A stretch of DNA of 36,512 bases from an uncultured Alphaproteobacteria bacterium (GCA_902562285.1 CACESU010000017.1:1-36512); one strand, 5' to 3'; positions 25,482-34,644 are shown, counted from the stretch's first letter. Notes: generated from the sequence alone by a model not told the origin. A program made the numbers and translations.

Positions 25482-26354
25482 ATGATAATGAATAAAATTG
25501 TTATTGGAACAGCAAACTTTGGTATGGATTATGGTATAGGTAATAACCAAAAGAAATTACTTGATTCAGATATTTTTGAGATAATAAATGCCGCAAAAAA
25601 AATAGGGGTAAATACTATAGATACAGCTATTTCTTATGGGAATAGTTTAAATAGGTTAGGTAAATTTGGAGTAGATAATTTTAAAATTATAACAAAATTT
25701 CCAAAGATTCCAGAGAGTAAAAAAAAACAAACTAAATGGTTTAAGGAACAAATTGAAAAAACCTTAAAACAACTAGATGTTAATAATCTTGAAGCTATAC
25801 TTCTTCACTATCCAAAAGATATTCTTGAAGAGAAAAACTCTGAATTAATTGATTTTCTCTTAAATTTAAAAAATAAAGGAGTAATAAACAAAATTGGTGT
25901 TTCTATATATGAAAAGAATGAAATAGAAGAAATATTAAAAATATTTAAACCTGAAATCATCCAATGCCCAATTAATATTTTTGATAATAGGCTACTAGAA
26001 AAAAATTATTTGGAAAACATATCAAAAGAAGGCATCGAAATTCATATAAGGTCAATTTTTTTACAAGGTTTACTTTTATTAAAAAGAGAAAAAATACCCC
26101 AAGAATTTTTAAAATTTAAAAATCTATTTGAAGAGTGGCATAATTGGCTCAAGATAACGAAATTAAATCCGCTCGAAGCATGTATAAGGTATACAAATTC
26201 TCTCGAAATTGTAGATAAAATAGTAGTTGGAATAGATTCAGCTTATCACTTAAAACAAATTATGAAATATATGAAAAAACCAAAACTAACCAAAAGGCCT
26301 AATTGGCAGAATTCAATAAGTAGAGAATTAATAGATCCAAGATTATGGAAATAA
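25482..26354 (+). CDS. Aldo/keto reductase in the nonulosonate locus
   Basis: This 290-residue (alpha/beta)8-barrel oxidoreductase would use NAD(P)H to reduce a carbonyl, or the reverse. The catalytic tetrad is visible as Asp47 (IDTA), Tyr52 (SYGN), Lys72 (ITKFPK) and His109 (LLHYP). The GTANFGMDYGI start is typical of AKRs found in sugar-biosynthesis clusters. A second ATG occurs two codons later. It heads the rightward glycan operon and overlaps the next gene by 10 bases, so translation is probably coupled. A role on a nonulosonate or its CMP form is inferred from context only. Confidence 0.85.
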   Translation: MIMNKIVIGTANFGMDYGIGNNQKKLLDSDIFEIINAAKKIGVNTIDTAISYGNSLNRLGKFGVDNFKIITKFPKIPESKKKQTKWFKEQIEKTLKQLDVNNLEAILLHYPKDILEEKNSELIDFLLNLKNKGVINKIGVSIYEKNEIEEILKIFKPEIIQCPINIFDNRLLEKNYLENISKEGIEIHIRSIFLQGLLLLKREKIPQEFLKFKNLFEEWHNWLKITKLNPLEACIRYTNSLEIVDKIVVGIDSAYHLKQIMKYMKKPKLTKRPNWQNSISRELIDPRLWK

Positions 26355-28384
26355 AAAAACAAATTTTAGCAGTTATTCAAGCAAGAATGAACTCTACAAG
26401 ACTCTATGGAAAAGTTCTAAAAAAAATTGGAAATTCAACTTGTATAGAAATTTTATTAAAAAGACTTTCAAAAAGTAAATTAATTGACCGAATTATGGTA
26501 GTAACATCAACAAGCCAACACGATGATATACTTTATGATAAATTAAACAAAATTGGTGTTGATTGTTTTAGAGGGGATGAAACTAACGTTTATAAGCGTT
26601 TTATTGATGCAATAAAAAATTCAGAAACCTCAGCTTTAGTAAGGATAACAGCTGATTGTCCATTAATTGATCCTGATTTAGTAGATAAAATTATTAGAGA
26701 TTTTTTAAATAAGAATGTTGATTATATTAGTAACGTCAACCCTCCATTCTTTCCTGATGGAATGGATGTTGAAGTTATAGATAGAAATTTCTTGGAAAAT
26801 AGTTATTCAAATAAACTTAGTAATTATCATTTGGAACATGTAACAACACACATAAGGGAAAATAAAAATTTTTCAAAAAGCAACTATGAAAATGAAAAGG
26901 ATTATTCTTATATCAGACTAACTCTAGATGAGGAAATTGATTTAGAAGTTATCGATAAAATTGTTAAGCATTTCCATCCCAATATATATTTTTCGCTTGA
27001 GGAAATAATAGAGCTGTATGAGAAAAACAAATCTCTATTCAAAAATATAGAGCTAACTAGAAACGAAGGATCACAAATGAATAATGGCCAAAAACTATGG
27101 AAAAAAGCCAAAAAAATTATACCAGGTGGTAATATGCTACTTTCAAAAAGGACAGAAATGTTTCATCCATTAAAATGGCCAGCTTATTTTGATAAAGCTC
27201 AAGGTTGTAATATTTGGGATCTTGATGGAAATAAATATATAGATATGTCACTGATGGGTGTTGGAACTAATATTCTAGGTTATGCTCATGAAGAAGTTGA
27301 TAACTATGTAAAACGAAATATAGACAAAAGTAATATGAGTACTTTGAATTGTCCTGAAGAGGTTTGGCTAGCTGAAAAACTAGTTGAAATGCATCCATGG
27401 TCTGAAATGGTACGATTTGCAAGAACAGGAGGTGAGGCTAATTCAATAGCTATAAGAATTGCACGTGCCTGCTCCGGAAAAAATGGCATAGCTATATGTG
27501 GTTATCACGGATGGCATGATTGGTATCTTGCATCTAATATAAATGACTCTGAAAATTTAAAAGATCACCTACTCCCAGGTTTAGAGGCCAACGGAGTTCC
27601 AAAAGAATTAAAGAATACTACCTTTCCTTTTCACTATAATGACCTTGATGGATTAAAAAAAATCATTACTGAAAATAATATAGGTGTAATAAAGATGGAG
27701 GTTATAAGAAATCTTAAGCCTTCAAATAACTTCTTACAAGAAGTAAGAAAACTAGCCACAAAAAATAATATTGTACTTATTTTTGACGAATGCACCTCTG
27801 GATTTCGTGAAAACTTTGGTGGTATTCATTTAAATTATCAAGTAAAACCTGACATTGCTATTTTTGGGAAAGCTCTTGGTAATGGGTATGCGATAACAGC
27901 TGTTATTGGAACGAAAAATGTTATGGAGGCAGCACAAAAATCTTTTATAAGTAGCACTTTTTGGACAGAACGTATTGGCGTAAGTGCTGCTTTAAAAACA
28001 CTTGAAATAATGGAAAAAATTAAAAGTTGGGAAATTATTACAAATATAGGAAAAAAAATTAGAATGATTTGGCTGGATGTTGCCGATGATAATAATCTTA
28101 GTATTAATATTTCCGGTATACCCGCTCTTTCTTCATTTAAATTTTCAAGCAAAAATAATTTAAAATATAAAACACTTATTACACAAGAGATGCTCAAGAA
28201 TAGTATTTTGGCTAGTAATTCAGTATACACTTCAGTTTCTCATACAACTGAATGCTTGGATAAATATTCTGTTCACTTAAATAAAATATTCAGTTTAATT
28301 AAAAGTTGTGAAAATGGAGTAAAAGATATTGATACTCTAATTGAAGGTCCAATTTGCCATGGTGGCTTTTACAGACTTAATTAG
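26345..28384 (+). CDS. SpsF-type cytidylyltransferase fused to class III PLP aminotransferase
   Basis: This is a two-domain protein of 679 residues. Residues 1-240 form an SpsF-like nucleotidyltransferase: VIQARMNSTRLYGKVL (10-25) is the nucleotide loop and RITADCPLIDP the metal region. Residues 245-679 resemble glutamate-1-semialdehyde-type aminotransferases: KKIIPGGN, FARTGGEAN, FDECTSGFR with Asp481, and the PLP Lys509 in FGKALGNGYA. The N-terminal part could activate the sugar with CTP; the second part could aminate or isomerise it. No separate PseF/NeuA gene is visible, so the first domain is the candidate CMP-activating enzyme. An internal ATG with a strong ribosome site occurs at the domain boundary. 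Confidence 0.85.
   Translation: MEIKKQILAVIQARMNSTRLYGKVLKKIGNSTCIEILLKRLSKSKLIDRIMVVTSTSQHDDILYDKLNKIGVDCFRGDETNVYKRFIDAIKNSETSALVRITADCPLIDPDLVDKIIRDFLNKNVDYISNVNPPFFPDGMDVEVIDRNFLENSYSNKLSNYHLEHVTTHIRENKNFSKSNYENEKDYSYIRLTLDEEIDLEVIDKIVKHFHPNIYFSLEEIIELYEKNKSLFKNIELTRNEGSQMNNGQKLWKKAKKIIPGGNMLLSKRTEMFHPLKWPAYFDKAQGCNIWDLDGNKYIDMSLMGVGTNILGYAHEEVDNYVKRNIDKSNMSTLNCPEEVWLAEKLVEMHPWSEMVRFARTGGEANSIAIRIARACSGKNGIAICGYHGWHDWYLASNINDSENLKDHLLPGLEANGVPKELKNTTFPFHYNDLDGLKKIITENNIGVIKMEVIRNLKPSNNFLQEVRKLATKNNIVLIFDECTSGFRENFGGIHLNYQVKPDIAIFGKALGNGYAITAVIGTKNVMEAAQKSFISSTFWTERIGVSAALKTLEIMEKIKSWEIITNIGKKIRMIWLDVADDNNLSINISGIPALSSFKFSSKNNLKYKTLITQEMLKNSILASNSVYTSVSHTTECLDKYSVHLNKIFSLIKSCENGVKDIDTLIEGPICHGGFYRLN
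27066..27079 (+). promoter_or_regulatory. Internal ribosome site and ATG at the domain boundary of the fusion gene
   Basis: AAGGA (27066-27070) is followed after 6 bases by an in-frame ATG (27077-27079) encoding Met245, the first residue of the aminotransferase domain. The spacing is ideal. Initiation here would make a separate 435-residue aminotransferase. It may equally be a relic of two once-separate genes. Confidence 0.5.
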
Positions 28385-28393
28385 GATCAAAAT

Positions 28394-29992
28394 TTGTTAA
28401 AAGAAAAACTTAATATAGCAATCAGAGTCGATGCCAGTAAAATTATTGGAGGTGGGCATTTTAGAAGATGTCTAACTTTGGCAAAAGAAGCCAGACTAAA
28501 CGGGCATGATATAATATTTATTTCATCTCAGCTACCAGATAGAGATAAATATCATCTAAAAAAAAATAAAATATCATTTAAGAATATATTTTTTAAAAAA
28601 GATAAGAAAAAAAACAGTCATAGTAATATAGGATACTTCCAGAATTCTTATGAAAATTGGTTGAAATTACCAATTTTAGAGGATGCGAAAAGAACAAGTA
28701 ATGTTTTGAAGCAGTTTCAACCTAATTGGATTATTTTTGATCACTATGGTTTAGGTATAGAATGGGTAAATAAAATAAGAAAAAATCATAACAATTCTTT
28801 TTTTTTAGCAATTGACGATTTAGATAATAGAAAGCTCGGTTCCGATTTTTTATTAGACCAAACATCAATCACTGATAAAAAAAGAAATTATAAGTCACCT
28901 TGCGTCTTATTTGGACCCAAATTTGCGCTCTTATCAAATGAATTTAGTAAATTAAGAAAAAGAAGTCTCCACAAAAGATTTAAACACCAATCTTTAGTTT
29001 TTAAAAATAAAATTTTTAATATTCTAATATCGCTTGGACTTTATGATAATAAAAAATTATTACCAATTTTAGTAAATAACTTATTAAAACTTGAAAATAT
29101 AAATATAATCATTGCTACTAGTTCTGAATGTCAAACCATTTCAGAGTTAAAAAAAATTTCTGAAAAATATGAAAAAGTGTCTCTTATATTAGATACTGAT
29201 AATATGGCTAAACTTATGTTAATGGCTGATATTTGTATTGGAGCATCTGGTATGAGTATGTGGGAAAGATGTTGTATGGGATTACCAAGTCTTACAATCA
29301 CAATTGCAAATAACCAAAAAAAAATTACGAAACAAACATCAGATTTGAATATATCTCAAGAATTAAGTATTGGTACTGCTAAAAACCAAAAAAAACTGAC
29401 TGATTTAGTATCAAATTTGATTGATTCTCCAAAAATATTGCAAAGACTATCAAAAAATTCTTTTAAAGTTTGTGATGGTTTAGGGGCTAGTAGAGTATTA
29501 AATTTTTTGGAAGCCAAATTAAAAAAAGTTGAAATTGCAGATTCCAACAGACTCTTATCCTGGCGAAATAAAAAGTTTATAAGAGAAAAGAGTTTATATA
29601 AAAAAAAGATAGATCAACAAAGTCATAATATATGGATTAAAAATACACAAAATGCTAAAAAAGGTATTTGGCTTATTTATTCTGAAGGTAATAAAGATAT
29701 TGGTCATTGTAATGCAGTATATATTGATAAAAAAATTGTTTCTTGGAGTTTCTATATTAGTGAGAAAAGTATCTCACCAGGGTGTGGTGTTAGAATGTTA
29801 GTTTTCTTCTTAAAAAAATTATTTTTCGAAGAAAAAATATCAAAAATTGAGGCTAAGGTTATTCATGATAATCAGAAATCAAAAAAAATACATCAGGAAT
29901 TTGGTTTTTCCTTAAAATCTACAAATGAAAAGTTTGAAAATTATATCTTAACCAAAGAAACTTTTAAAAAGAGATATTATTCAAATGTTTAA
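28394..29992 (+). CDS. pseG: PseG-like UDP-sugar hydrolase fused to PseH-like GNAT acetyltransferase
   Basis: This is a two-domain protein of 532 residues. Residues 1-370 match PseG, which removes UDP from UDP-2,4-diacetamido-2,4,6-trideoxy-beta-L-altropyranose. RVDASKIIGGGHFRRC (11-26) contains the catalytic His22, and IIFDHYGLG and IGASGMSMWERC (282-293) are family blocks. Residues from about 385 (NRLLSWRNKKFIRE) form a GNAT domain with the acetyl-CoA loop SPGCGVRML and HDNQKSKKIHQEFGF, like PseH, which acetylates the 4-amino group. The start is TTG at 28394, 9 bases after the previous stop. Its 3' end overlaps pseI by 8 bases. Confidence 0.88.
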   Translation: MLKEKLNIAIRVDASKIIGGGHFRRCLTLAKEARLNGHDIIFISSQLPDRDKYHLKKNKISFKNIFFKKDKKKNSHSNIGYFQNSYENWLKLPILEDAKRTSNVLKQFQPNWIIFDHYGLGIEWVNKIRKNHNNSFFLAIDDLDNRKLGSDFLLDQTSITDKKRNYKSPCVLFGPKFALLSNEFSKLRKRSLHKRFKHQSLVFKNKIFNILISLGLYDNKKLLPILVNNLLKLENINIIIATSSECQTISELKKISEKYEKVSLILDTDNMAKLMLMADICIGASGMSMWERCCMGLPSLTITIANNQKKITKQTSDLNISQELSIGTAKNQKKLTDLVSNLIDSPKILQRLSKNSFKVCDGLGASRVLNFLEAKLKKVEIADSNRLLSWRNKKFIREKSLYKKKIDQQSHNIWIKNTQNAKKGIWLIYSEGNKDIGHCNAVYIDKKIVSWSFYISEKSISPGCGVRMLVFFLKKLFFEEKISKIEAKVIHDNQKSKKIHQEFGFSLKSTNEKFENYILTKETFKKRYYSNV

Positions 29993-31049
29993 TAAGATGA
30001 AAAAAGAAATAGTAATTAAAGATAAAAAAATTGGGTTTAACACTGAACCATATATTATTGCAGAGCTATCAGGAAATCATAATGGAGACATAAACAAAGC
30101 AATTAAGCTAATAGATGCGGCAGTCATATCTGGAGCAGATGCAATAAAATTACAAACTTATACTGCTGATACATTAACAATTGATTCAAATAGATCTGAA
30201 TTTTTAGTAAAAGGAGGTCCATGGTCTGGCCAAAAGCTTTATGATCTTTATAAACAGGCTAGTACACCGTGGGATTGGCATCCTATTATTTTTGAATATG
30301 CAAAACAAAAAAATATACACTGTTTTTCTTCACCTTTTGATGATAGTGCTGTTGACTTTTTAAAAAAGCTATCAGCTCCTGCTTATAAAATTGCATCTTT
30401 TGAAATGGTAGATCTGCCATTAATACAAAAAGCTTCTTCACAAAATAAGCCTTTGATCATGTCAACGGGTGTTGCAGATTATGATGAAATAAATGAAGCT
30501 TGTGATACTGCCAGTAAATTTGGTGCAGATGGATATGCTTTATTACATTGTGTATCAGACTATCCCTCTCAACCAAAAGATATGAAGCTTAAAACTATTC
30601 AAGAATTAAAATCTCATTTTAATGTTCCAATTGGACTTTCTGACCATTCACTGGGTTCAACTGTAGCAGTAGCTGCTATAACCCTTGGCGCGACTATTAT
30701 TGAAAAACACATTACTTTGAGTAGATCAGAAGGAGGACCAGACTCCTCTTTTTCATCTGAACCTGAAGAATTTAAGAAACTTGTACAAGACTGCAAAAAT
30801 ATTTTCAAAGCAAATACAAGCGAGCCAAAAAATCTTTCTGGGATAAGTAAATCTAATGCTATTTTTCGAAGATCAATTTTTGTTGTAAAAAATATGAAAA
30901 AAGGTGAAGTATTTAGCAAAGAAAATATAAGATCAATAAGACCAGGTTTAGGTTTAAAACCAAAGTTCTTAGATGAAATTATAGGTAAAAAAGCTAGCAT
31001 GGATCTTGAAAGAGGAGAACCTTTGAGTTGGGAAAAAATAATCACTTGA
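29985..31049 (+). CDS. pseI: Pseudaminic acid synthase
   Basis: This enzyme condenses the hydrolysed 6-deoxy sugar with phosphoenolpyruvate to give pseudaminic acid. Residues 1-285 form the NeuB-type barrel: IAELSGNHNGD (25-35), metal His221 in LSDHS and His242 in EKHITL. Residues 290-354 form a C-terminal SAF (antifreeze-like) domain. GGPDSSFSSEPEEF (250-263) favours PseI over sialic acid NeuB, which usually has GPDH there. The ATG lies inside pseG; an alternative ATG occurs at residue 5 just after the pseG stop. Legionaminic acid synthase is a less likely alternative. Confidence 0.9.
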   Translation: MFNKMKKEIVIKDKKIGFNTEPYIIAELSGNHNGDINKAIKLIDAAVISGADAIKLQTYTADTLTIDSNRSEFLVKGGPWSGQKLYDLYKQASTPWDWHPIIFEYAKQKNIHCFSSPFDDSAVDFLKKLSAPAYKIASFEMVDLPLIQKASSQNKPLIMSTGVADYDEINEACDTASKFGADGYALLHCVSDYPSQPKDMKLKTIQELKSHFNVPIGLSDHSLGSTVAVAAITLGATIIEKHITLSRSEGGPDSSFSSEPEEFKKLVQDCKNIFKANTSEPKNLSGISKSNAIFRRSIFVVKNMKKGEVFSKENIRSIRPGLGLKPKFLDEIIGKKASMDLERGEPLSWEKIIT

Positions 31050-32518
31050 AAAAAGTAAATCTTTTAGCAGTTTCAACTGCTCAGAATACTAACGCTATAT
31101 TAAAAGAAATAATAAAAAAAAATCATGGATGCATAAATCTTAAAATTCACTTAGGAGATGTTACGAGTGACTTTAAAGCATCTTCTCTTGTCCGAATGAA
31201 TAATAAGCCTGGAACAAAAGGTCATTTATTTAAAAAAAATAAAAGCTACATTGGTGCTGATCATAAATTGTTAGCATCAGAAGATTTTTATCAAAATCTA
31301 GAAACTTTTGTTGATCAACTATATCGTCATTCGGATGCTTACAGGTATAAATCACATAATTTGAAAAACTTGCAAGATTATATTGATTACTATCATATCT
31401 TAGCAGATGCTATTTCTAATGAGATTTTTTCAAAAGAAATAAATCATGTATTATTTTTTAATATTCCTCACCTAGCTTATGATACAATTATTTATCAAAT
31501 AGCAATTTCTCTTAGAATTCCAGTAACTATAGTAACACAATCTCTCTTTCCGGATAAATTTTTTTCACTGAATAAAATTGAATGTTATGGTGATTTCAAT
31601 CAGGTCGGGGGTATAGAAAAAGATGAATTTTTAAAACTTCCAAAATTAAATTTATTTTATATGAAAAAGATAAAACAAAAAAATGAGAAATCAGGTCGGA
31701 TTAATTTAAGGACACTTATACATTTTTTTATGTTTATAATCTTTAAAATGCCATCCTTATTTTTAAAACCAATATCTATGTTAAAAATATTAATTAGGAT
31801 CCAAAAAATTTATAAAAAATTTCCTAAGTGGCGTGATCCGTTTGCTAATTTCTTTCATAAAAACGAACTTAGTTACTTCGAACATTTAGCAGAATTTGAA
31901 AATTATAATATTAACTTTGAAGAAAATTTCGTATATTTCCCACTGCCAATGCAACCTGAAATGACAACATCTGCAATTGGAGGAGAATTTAGAGATCAAC
32001 TTCTAGCTCTAGAAAAATTGTCAAATATTTTACCAAACGGAGTTAAGATTTACGTAAAAGAAAATCCAAAGCAAGGATCTTATGCACGAGGACCACTATT
32101 TTTTCATAGGCTCTCAAGGATTAAATCAATTTGTTTAGTGCCCTCTTATACTGATACTAATTTATTAGCACAAAAAGCAATTTTTGTTGCTACAGTAACA
32201 GGAACAGTAGGATGGGAAGCACTATGCAAAGGTAAAAATATCTTAGTTTTTGGTCACGCTTGGTTCAAAGATTTTCCTGGAGTAGTTAAATATCATGAAA
32301 ACTTAACTTATGAAGAAATAATTAAACAAAAACCCAATGAAAAATTAATACTTGCAAAATTTCAAAATTTGATGGCTCTTTCACATGATGGCGTTATTGA
32401 TAGGGCTTATACAAATTTAGTAGCAAATTTTGACATAAAGATTAATATAAATAAAACAGCACAAACTATTTCAAAATTAATCTTAAGAAAAGAAAAGGTA
32501 ACTTTCTTAAAGACATGA
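31046..32518 (+). CDS. Capsule-type (KpsS/LipB-like) glycosyltransferase-like protein
   Basis: The C-terminal third resembles capsule polysaccharide biosynthesis (PF05159) proteins: VTGTVGWEALCKGKNILVFG (in residues 385-410), then FPGVVKYH. The family includes beta-Kdo transferases that start capsule lipid anchors. The central region has a hydrophobic patch near 230-250 that might bind membrane. With the TTG at 31046 the protein has 490 residues and begins MKKVNLLAVSTAQ; TTGA then overlaps the pseI stop by four bases. An earlier in-frame TTG at 31028 would add six residues. As the last gene of the operon it may transfer the CMP-activated nonulosonate; acceptor and linkage are unknown. Confidence 0.7.
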   Translation: MKKVNLLAVSTAQNTNAILKEIIKKNHGCINLKIHLGDVTSDFKASSLVRMNNKPGTKGHLFKKNKSYIGADHKLLASEDFYQNLETFVDQLYRHSDAYRYKSHNLKNLQDYIDYYHILADAISNEIFSKEINHVLFFNIPHLAYDTIIYQIAISLRIPVTIVTQSLFPDKFFSLNKIECYGDFNQVGGIEKDEFLKLPKLNLFYMKKIKQKNEKSGRINLRTLIHFFMFIIFKMPSLFLKPISMLKILIRIQKIYKKFPKWRDPFANFFHKNELSYFEHLAEFENYNINFEENFVYFPLPMQPEMTTSAIGGEFRDQLLALEKLSNILPNGVKIYVKENPKQGSYARGPLFFHRLSRIKSICLVPSYTDTNLLAQKAIFVATVTGTVGWEALCKGKNILVFGHAWFKDFPGVVKYHENLTYEEIIKQKPNEKLILAKFQNLMALSHDGVIDRAYTNLVANFDIKININKTAQTISKLILRKEKVTFLKT

Positions 32519-33646
32519 ATTTTGCAAAACCTTAATGACATTATCTTGCATTTCGTCATTTAAATCATAAAAAATTGGTAAGCTTATAGCTTGAGAATAG
32601 TAAAATTCTGAATTTGGAAACAATCCAGATTTAAAACCTCTTTTTTGCCAAAAAGGTTGAGTATGTATAGGTCTATAATGTACATTTACCATTATATCAT
32701 TTTGATGAAGAAGCTCAAATATTCTTTTTCTATTTTTTACTTGTATTGGAAATAAATGAAAAGCAGAAAAGTTATAATCTTCCTGTTTTGGAAGTTTCAA
32801 ATCTATATTTTTTAATTGCTGAAAGTATTTTTTCGCAATCTTGTTCCTTTTTTTTAAAAAACATTCTATTCTCAAAAGTTGACTTAATCCTAAGGCCGCA
32901 TTCATATCGCTCATACGATAATTAAAACCAATAGAAATTTGGTCATATACCCATTTGTCTGATTTTTTTTCAACCATAAATTTTGGATTGCGTGTAACAC
33001 CATGTGAGCTCAATAATTTCAGTTTTTCAAAAATTTCATCATTATTGGTAATTGCACAACCTCCTTCTGCGGTTGTAATTATTTTGACAGGGTGAAATGA
33101 AAATACAGTAATATCTGAAAATCTACATGAACCTATTTTTGTATTATTATAACTTCCACCAACTGCATGAGAAGCATCTTCAATTATTTTAAAACCATAT
33201 TTTTCAGAAAGTTTTTTTATTTCAATCATATCACATGATTGACCAGCAAAATGAACGGGCATAACTATTTTTGGTAATTTCCCCAGCTTTTCTGCATTTT
33301 TCAATTTTATTGATAAAGCAGCAGGACACATATTATAATTTTGAGGATCAATATCAACAAAATCTACTATAGCATTACATAGAAGGCCAACATTTGCTGA
33401 AGCAACATAGGAATTAGGTGAAGTCCAGAGAATATCACCTTTACCCAAACCTAAAGCCAAACAAGATATATGTAGTGCAGAAGTAGCTGAATTTGTTAAA
33501 ACAGAATAATTGGAAGAAGTATAAGAACAAATAGTTTTTTCAAATTTTTCGACTATAGGTCCCTGTGTAATCATTTCTGATTTTAGAACCTTAATAACTT
33601 CATTTATGTCATTATCGTTAACGCTTTGTCTACTATATGGTATCAT
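32507..33646 (-). CDS. pseC: UDP-4-amino-4,6-dideoxy-N-acetyl-beta-L-altrosamine transaminase
   Basis: This DegT/DnrJ/EryC1-family PLP aminotransferase converts the PseB product to its 4-amino sugar. Lys188 in FSFHPVKIITTAEGG forms the PLP Schiff base, IIEDASHA (155-161) supplies the Asp that contacts the pyridine ring, and the N-terminus MIPYSRQSVNDNDI is typical of PseC. Its 379 residues are normal. Its ATG overlaps the pseB stop by one base (TAATG). The last 12 bases overlap the 3' end of the glycosyltransferase-like gene on the other strand, so the two halves of the pathway converge. Confidence 0.92.
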   Translation of the reverse strand: MIPYSRQSVNDNDINEVIKVLKSEMITQGPIVEKFEKTICSYTSSNYSVLTNSATSALHISCLALGLGKGDILWTSPNSYVASANVGLLCNAIVDFVDIDPQNYNMCPAALSIKLKNAEKLGKLPKIVMPVHFAGQSCDMIEIKKLSEKYGFKIIEDASHAVGGSYNNTKIGSCRFSDITVFSFHPVKIITTAEGGCAITNNDEIFEKLKLLSSHGVTRNPKFMVEKKSDKWVYDQISIGFNYRMSDMNAALGLSQLLRIECFLKKRNKIAKKYFQQLKNIDLKLPKQEDYNFSAFHLFPIQVKNRKRIFELLHQNDIMVNVHYRPIHTQPFWQKRGFKSGLFPNSEFYYSQAISLPIFYDLNDEMQDNVIKVLQNSCL

Positions 33647-34644
33647 TAGTATTTACCAATTAAGGAATGATTTTTTTTAAGCCATTTTTTAAAATCTTCT
33701 ATACTCATCCATTCTGGATTAGTATCTGATGAATATGTAAAATTATCAGAAACTTTTTTTCCATCTCTTATTCTTGATGGATCACTAGACCAGTTGTGAA
33801 TGGAAGGAAAAATTTTATAATAAGAATTATATTCGTAAGTATATGGAGAATCTTCGAATCCTATCATCTGCTCATGAAGTTTTTCACCAGGTCGGATTCC
33901 TACTAATCTTTTTTCAATTTTTGGATTAATTGCATTGGCAATATCAGTGATTTTCATAGAAGGAATTTTTTTAACATAAATTTCACCTCCTGACATATCC
34001 TCAAATGCTTTCCATACTAATTTAACACCTTCTTCCAATGAAATCATGAACCTAGTCATTCTTAAGTCAGTGATTGGAAAAAAACCGTCTTTTTCTTTTT
34101 CTAGAAAAAAGGGAATTACTGACCCTCTAGACCCCATAACATTCCCGTATCTTACTACTGAAAATTTACACTTTGCAGAACCAGAATAAGAATTACCAGC
34201 AACAAACATTTTGTCAGAAGCCAATTTAGTTGCTCCATAAAGGTTTATTGGGTTAGAAGCTTTATCCGTAGATAGTGCTACACAGTTTTTTATGTTTTTG
34301 TCTAAACATGCATCAATAACGTTCATAGCTCCCAGGACATTTGTTTTCACGCATTCAAATGGATTATATTCTGCAGTTGGAACAATTTTAGTTGCTGCAG
34401 CATGGACAACGTAGTCAATACCATCTAAAGCACGCATTAATCTTTCTTTATCTCTAACATCACCAATAAAAAATCTTACTCTGGGATCATGTTGATAAAC
34501 TTTTTGCATATCCCACTGCTTAATTTCGTCACGGGAAAAAACTACTAACCTTTTAGGATTATATTTCTCTAATGTTAGTGGTATGAATTTTGAACCAAAA
34601 GAACCAGTACCTCCAGTTATTAGAATATTTGAATTTTTTTTCAA
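33646..34644 (-). CDS. pseB: UDP-N-acetylglucosamine 4,6-dehydratase (inverting)
   Basis: This extended short-chain dehydrogenase/reductase starts pseudaminic acid synthesis by converting UDP-GlcNAc to the inverted 4-keto-6-deoxy sugar. TGGTGSFG (10-17) binds NADP, STDKASNP (125-132) holds the catalytic Asp127-Lys128 and Tyr136-xxx-Lys140 is the SDR pair. The VVFSRDEIKQWDM segment is characteristic of PseB. At 332 residues it is complete. It is cotranscribed with pseC and lies 64 bases after waaA on the same strand. Confidence 0.95.
   Translation of the reverse strand: MKKNSNILITGGTGSFGSKFIPLTLEKYNPKRLVVFSRDEIKQWDMQKVYQHDPRVRFFIGDVRDKERLMRALDGIDYVVHAAATKIVPTAEYNPFECVKTNVLGAMNVIDACLDKNIKNCVALSTDKASNPINLYGATKLASDKMFVAGNSYSGSAKCKFSVVRYGNVMGSRGSVIPFFLEKEKDGFFPITDLRMTRFMISLEEGVKLVWKAFEDMSGGEIYVKKIPSMKITDIANAINPKIEKRLVGIRPGEKLHEQMIGFEDSPYTYEYNSYYKIFPSIHNWSSDPSRIRDGKKVSDNFTYSSDTNPEWMSIEDFKKWLKKNHSLIGKY

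Noticed and set aside
27838-28230. A 130-residue hydrophobic minus-strand frame opposite the aminotransferase domain
   Set aside because: Its hydrophobic look comes from the complement of AT-rich coding DNA; the sense strand encodes a complete PLP enzyme.
27077-28384. Aminotransferase domain as HemL of tetrapyrrole synthesis
   Set aside because: It is fused to a sugar cytidylyltransferase inside a nonulosonate operon, so the fold similarity does not justify the HemL function.
30614-31045. A 143-residue minus-strand frame opposite pseI
   Set aside because: It is a shadow of the pseI coding sequence with no recognisable motif.
29985-31049. Sialic acid synthase NeuB
   Set aside because: The GGPDSSFSSEP segment and linked pseB, pseC and pseG favour pseudaminic acid synthase.
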